Assembly (NCBI GenBank): GCA_023416995.1
Contig: JAEZGI010000012.1
Coordinates: forward strand, 1 to 37,054
Direction of reading: 5' to 3'
Length of the DNA: 37,054 nucleotides
Source: Bacteroidota bacterium
Lineage (GTDB): Bacteria; Bacteroidota; Bacteroidia; Chitinophagales; Chitinophagaceae
The translations under genes and the position numbers were made by a program. Position 1 is the first letter of the stretch, and every line of letters starts with the position of its first letter. The notes beneath the pieces are model-generated. The model was not told the DNA's origin. It did no database searches and was given only the letters and a program-made list of their open reading frames with translations. Positions 33,206 to 37,054 of this stretch are shown piece after piece.

Positions 33206-35650
33206 ATGTTCAAAAATTATATCGTTACCATTTTCAGAAATCTAACACGCAACCGGTTAAGTACCTTGATAAATGTCAGCGGGCTGGCCGTGAGCATAGC
33301 ATGTTGTATCGTGATCTATGTATTTATCCGTCACGAACAAACCTTTGATCATTTTCATGAGCGGGCAGACCGTATACAACGCATTGTTTTCCAGGAATCA
33401 AAAACAGAGGGTGTTGAATATGGTGGATACTCACCGTTCCCTATGGCGCATGCATTGCGGAATGACTTTCCTGCCCTGGAAACGGTTACCCAGTTGTATG
33501 TTCGTAATTATGCACTTGTGCGTACCGGTGAAGAAGCAGGGCAGGGGAAGTTATTTGAAGAAAACGAAATGACCTATGCCGACGAATATTTCCTGCAAAC
33601 TTTTGATTTTCCCTTGCTGGCAGGAAAAAATTCCGGATTGCTTGCATCGCCCGATGAGGTGATATTAACCGAACGTGTCGCAAAGAAATTTTTTGGCAAT
33701 GATGTCGCTTTTCACTCACTGATCGGCACTCAAATTACCGTTAACAAAAATGTCTTTCACATCAGTGCCATTCTGAAAGACATTCCCCGAAACAGTAACA
33801 TAGCCTTCAACATGTTGCTGCCCTTTAAACATTTTGAACAGGTGAATCCGGACCTGGCAAAAAACTGGCAGGCAGGCTTTTCGGAAAGCTATACGTTTGT
33901 GACATTGCCGGCAGGTCTTACCAGCAAACAGTTTGACGAGGCACTGATTCCGTTCAAAAACAAATATCTCGAACCTCAGTTTGCAAAAAACACCACCTTT
34001 CATCCCCAGCCATTAAAAGAAGTGCATTCAGATGAAACTTACGGGGGAACACTTTACGCCACACCAGGAATTCTTATTGTAGCGTTTGTAATTATGGGCG
34101 CCATTGTTTTGATAACCGCCTGTATTAACTTTATTAATCTCGCAACTGCTCAATCTCTGAAACGCGCTAAGGAAATTGGAGTCCGCAAAACGCTTGGTAG
34201 CAGTAAATGGCAACTGATGGTCCGCTTTATGGGCGAAACCATGGTGCTTAACCTGGTTGCAGCCATGATTGCTGTATTGCTGGCTGATCGGTTCCTTGAC
34301 GCGTTTAATAATTATATGGCGTTTATTGTTGATTTCAATTTGCATATAACTTCAACTGTAATCTGGTTTTTGCTTGGTCTTGTTTTTATAATTACGGTCC
34401 TCGCAGGATACTATCCTGCGCAGCTGATGTCTTCTTATCAACCCATCCTTGCTTTGAAGTCTGCGATCAGAGCAAAAAATGCCGGATTCAATAATTTTTT
34501 TTCGTTGAGAAAAGCATTGGTGGTGGTACAGTTTGTCGTAACCCAATTGCTCATTATCGGAACGGTAGTGGTGGCAACACAGATGAACTATTTTTATAAC
34601 AAAGACACAGGTTATCGCAAAGCAGGTGTGTTAACAGTTGAAATGCCATCCAATGATCAGCAAAAGCTGGCGCGATTCCGGAATCTGTTAATGACGCAGC
34701 CCGATATCAGGGATGTTACTTTTAGTTCCGGCCCGCCCACTTCAGCAAGTAATGGGTTCAGCAATGTTCGTTTGCCATCCGATGCTGCGTCAAACAATAT
34801 CACTATTGAAAGGAAGTTTGTTGACAACCACTACCTGGAAACATTTGGCATTGGTCTCATTGCTGGTCGTGACCTGATGCCAGGTGACAGCGTGAGGCTG
34901 AGCCGTGAGGGTAATAGCTACAATGTACTCATCAATAAAAAAGCAGCCGTCAAACTTGGTTTTGCTTCACCAGAGGCTGCTATTGGTAAACAAATTCTTT
35001 TGAATGATAAAGAACAGGCAACTATTGTTGGAGTAACCGGAGATTTTTCAAATGCATCCCTTCAACAGCAGGTAACACCATGTTTGATGTTTTATGGGCT
35101 GGACTGGATCAACTTTGCAGGTATCCATGTTGATAAAACCAAGGAGACATCTCTTAACCGGTTCATTCAACAAAGCTGGGAGTCGGTATTCCCCGAAAAC
35201 ATTTTCAAATCGGGTACGCTGGATGAGTATATACATAATAAAGCATTCTATATTATTGAAGATGTGATGTACCAGGGATTCAAAATCTTCGTAGTGATAG
35301 CTATCATTATTGGCTGTATGGGGTTATATGGTTTAGTGGCATTTCTTGCCGCACAAAGACAAAAGGAGATTGGTGTCCGAAAGGTATTAGGTTCATCTGT
35401 TCGCGGCATCATATACCTTTTCACCCGTGAGTTTACCTGGCTCATTACAATTGCATTCGTTATTGCTGCACCTCTTGGGTACATGGCAATGCAAGCCTGG
35501 TTAGAAACTTTCGCAAACCGCATCGATCTGCATGCCGGGTTTTTTGTGACCGCCTTTGCGCTGTCGTTGCTTGTTGCCGGTATCACAATCAGCTTCCAGT
35601 CGGTCAAAGCGGCCGTGGCGAACCCGGTGAAAAGTCTGCGATCGGAATAA
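33206..35650 (+). CDS. ABC transporter permease, double MacB/FtsX domain
   Basis: An 814-residue permease with two full MacB_PCD-FtsX units and eight predicted membrane helices. The start MFKNYIVTIFRNLTRNRLST and VSGLAVSIACCIVIYVFI is typical of the large Bacteroidota family. Coupling helices are RAKEIGVRKTLGSSKWQLMV (near residue 320) and RQKEIGVRKVLGSSVRGIIY (near 720); the end is AVANPVKSLRSE. No ATPase gene is next to it; it may use the ATPase at 27014 or a distant one. It sits behind a possible sigma-54 promoter, which suggests it belongs to the regulon of the nearby two-component system. Confidence 0.93.
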   Translation: MFKNYIVTIFRNLTRNRLSTLINVSGLAVSIACCIVIYVFIRHEQTFDHFHERADRIQRIVFQESKTEGVEYGGYSPFPMAHALRNDFPALETVTQLYVRNYALVRTGEEAGQGKLFEENEMTYADEYFLQTFDFPLLAGKNSGLLASPDEVILTERVAKKFFGNDVAFHSLIGTQITVNKNVFHISAILKDIPRNSNIAFNMLLPFKHFEQVNPDLAKNWQAGFSESYTFVTLPAGLTSKQFDEALIPFKNKYLEPQFAKNTTFHPQPLKEVHSDETYGGTLYATPGILIVAFVIMGAIVLITACINFINLATAQSLKRAKEIGVRKTLGSSKWQLMVRFMGETMVLNLVAAMIAVLLADRFLDAFNNYMAFIVDFNLHITSTVIWFLLGLVFIITVLAGYYPAQLMSSYQPILALKSAIRAKNAGFNNFFSLRKALVVVQFVVTQLLIIGTVVVATQMNYFYNKDTGYRKAGVLTVEMPSNDQQKLARFRNLLMTQPDIRDVTFSSGPPTSASNGFSNVRLPSDAASNNITIERKFVDNHYLETFGIGLIAGRDLMPGDSVRLSREGNSYNVLINKKAAVKLGFASPEAAIGKQILLNDKEQATIVGVTGDFSNASLQQQVTPCLMFYGLDWINFAGIHVDKTKETSLNRFIQQSWESVFPENIFKSGTLDEYIHNKAFYIIEDVMYQGFKIFVVIAIIIGCMGLYGLVAFLAAQRQKEIGVRKVLGSSVRGIIYLFTREFTWLITIAFVIAAPLGYMAMQAWLETFANRIDLHAGFFVTAFALSLLVAGITISFQSVKAAVANPVKSLRSE

Positions 35651-35716
35651 GTATAATAAACATGCGGTTAAGAAAGAATTGGTTTCTTTACATTCTCAAA
35701 AAAACTTCTTGACCGT

Positions 35717-37054
35717 ATGCGATCGATCTCGTCACTGGTGACTGCGCTGCTAATTTTTGCCACAATTACGCCTGGCGCAGTTATAAAGGCACAACAGGTT
35801 ACCAATAAACCTGAACGGGTAAACTGGTTCCAGGACCTGGCATTCGGCATGTTTATTCATTGGAACGTTGATGTACCGTTGGGGGTGGTGATCAGCCATT
35901 CACTTGCCGGCGCCTCCGACGAATATGTAGAACGATACATGTCCGAGCTACCCGGATTTTTTAATCCAAAGAAGTTTGATCCGGATGAATGGGCGACGCT
36001 GGCCCGACTGGCAGGAATGAAGTATGTGGTTTTTACCGCTAAACATCATTCTGGCTTTTGTATGTTTAGTACCAATACTACCAACTTTAATGTGATGAAC
36101 ACTCCATTTAAAAGGGATGTTACCAGGGAGATCATCACAGCTTTCCGTAAGCAGGGAATCGCTATCGGTTTATACTATTCGCCGGAGGATTTCCAATTTC
36201 TGTACAAACAAAAAATACCTATTGGCCGCCTGCAGCATCCCAAGCATTTTCCCGCGAACAACCCTGAGCTGATGGCTCATGATAAAGCACAACTAAAAGA
36301 ATTACTCAGCAATTACGGAAAGATTGATATCCTTTTTATTGATGGACCAGGTGATGGCTTACGTGAGTTTGCCTGGGGCATTAACCCGGATCTTGTAATT
36401 ACGCGCGATCTGATGAAGACGCCTGAACAACAGATTCCTGACCAGCCCTTGCCGCGGCCCTGGGAAGCCTGTTATACGATGGGTACTGACTGGCAGTATA
36501 AACCCACAAATGATCCTCATAAATCGGGAACGGAGATCATCAACATGCTCATAGAGATCCGGTCAAAAGGTGGCAACTTCCTGATGAACATTGGTCCGAA
36601 GCCCGATGGCGAAATTCAGATCGAACAGCAGGAACGGCTTCGCGAAATAGCGCTTTGGAATTTTGTTAACCGCGAAGCCGTTTATGCGGTTAAACCACTA
36701 CCTGTAATCCGCGATCAGCAGAACTGGTTCACTCAATCAAATGATGGTAAAACAATTTATGTCTTTGTAACAAGGAAGTCGCCGGACGACTGGAAATATG
36801 GGGAACGGAAAGAATTTATGCTACCCATGATTAAAGCGCGGGCCAATACTAAAGTTTCAGTGTTAGGTTATAAAAGCGAATTGGTGGAGTATCGCGAAGG
36901 ATTTGATGCTACCTTGCGGTTCGAAGACACAAAGCTTGGACTGGCTGTAAGCGCGGTAAATGGCCAGCGTTTGTACACCAATAACAGGTGGCCCAATGCG
37001 GTTGTAATAAAAATTGAAAACGCCGTTTTTATTGATATGCGCAGTAATGGTGCA
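35717..37054 (+). CDS. Alpha-L-fucosidase, GH29 (3' partial)
   Basis: The frame runs open from ATG 35717 to the window end: 446 codons without a stop. A signal peptide covers about residues 1-25 (SLVTALLIFATITPGAVIKA). The GH29 (beta/alpha)8 barrel is clear: NWFQDLAFGMFIHWNVD, GMKYVVFTAKHHSGFCMF, IGLYYSPEDF and KIDILFIDGPGDG, where the aspartate of FIDG is the expected nucleophile. GGNFLMNIGPKPDGEI is another family mark. It removes alpha-L-fucose from glycans in the periplasm or outside. The end lies outside the window. An ATG at 35662 leads into a stop after 16 codons and is not the start. The gene is 66 bases behind the permease gene. Confidence 0.93.
   Translation, partial: MRSISSLVTALLIFATITPGAVIKAQQVTNKPERVNWFQDLAFGMFIHWNVDVPLGVVISHSLAGASDEYVERYMSELPGFFNPKKFDPDEWATLARLAGMKYVVFTAKHHSGFCMFSTNTTNFNVMNTPFKRDVTREIITAFRKQGIAIGLYYSPEDFQFLYKQKIPIGRLQHPKHFPANNPELMAHDKAQLKELLSNYGKIDILFIDGPGDGLREFAWGINPDLVITRDLMKTPEQQIPDQPLPRPWEACYTMGTDWQYKPTNDPHKSGTEIINMLIEIRSKGGNFLMNIGPKPDGEIQIEQQERLREIALWNFVNREAVYAVKPLPVIRDQQNWFTQSNDGKTIYVFVTRKSPDDWKYGERKEFMLPMIKARANTKVSVLGYKSELVEYREGFDATLRFEDTKLGLAVSAVNGQRLYTNNRWPNAVVIKIENAVFIDMRSNGA

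Noticed and set aside
35665..35685. AAGAAA/TTTCTT inverted repeat after the permease gene as terminator
   Set aside because: Six AT pairs only, no following T-run; too weak to call.
1..37054. CRISPR arrays, tRNA/rRNA genes, insertion sequences or phage genes
   Set aside because: No regularly spaced repeats, cloverleaf-like segments, transposase or phage-type proteins were seen on either strand by reading; a covariance-model search was not possible.

Overview
The window looks like chromosomal DNA of a Bacteroidota bacterium, probably of the Chitinophagaceae type. The signs are a type IX secretion sorting domain, TAnnTTTG-type -7 elements, few Shine-Dalgarno sequences, DUF5777, YceI and calcineurin-like proteins of Bacteroidota type, and several FtsX/MacB-like permeases with a sigma-54 response regulator. 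I see no tRNA, rRNA, CRISPR array, insertion sequence or phage gene. This taxonomic call rests on protein style, not on a marker gene.

Layout. 1-1155 is the 3' part of a secreted T9SS substrate, closed by a long hairpin. 1207-4590 is read leftwards: cobA (siroheme), a Crp/Fnr regulator with four N-terminal cysteines, a small AraC regulator, a VOC protein, then a GNAT/MarR pair with its own promoter and operator-like repeats. 4766-14659 is read rightwards and is a compact nitrate-to-ammonium locus: nirB, nirD, an NNP-type nitrate transporter, a nitrate reductase fused to a NirB-like FAD and [2Fe-2S] module, a NarM-like protein, and a sulfite-reductase-like protein ending in rubredoxin. mobA (14625-15203) converges on it and lies at the end of a leftward operon of cytochrome c lipoprotein, OB-fold protein, YceI and DUF5777.

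17707-19694 holds an ECF sigma factor overlapping a one-TM, disordered-linker, beta-barrel protein. Next come a luciferase-like monooxygenase, a Tat-exported calcineurin-like phosphoesterase, and cysE-cysM with a strong terminator. 24264-32812 is a tripartite ABC efflux operon (adaptor, TolC, ATPase, two permeases) that runs into its own sigma-54 response regulator and histidine kinase; a -24/-12 promoter lies just before the adaptor gene. A 57-residue membrane protein not found by simple ORF length cut-offs sits on the other strand, followed by a full-length FtsX-like permease and the 5' part of a GH29 alpha-L-fucosidase.

How it works together. The transporter brings in nitrate, the fused reductase makes nitrite with MobA-modified molybdenum cofactor and NarM help, and NirBD makes ammonium using siroheme from CobA. 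The divergent cobA/nirB promoter carries an FNR-like box, and the Fnr-like gene sits directly behind cobA. The least understood part is the sulfite-reductase-like/rubredoxin protein, which seems to have lost the cluster and siroheme ligands and may be an electron carrier or scaffold for the nitrate reductase. In the efflux region, CGRACA half-sites and -24/-12-like elements before both the adaptor operon and the lone permease suggest one sigma-54 regulon.
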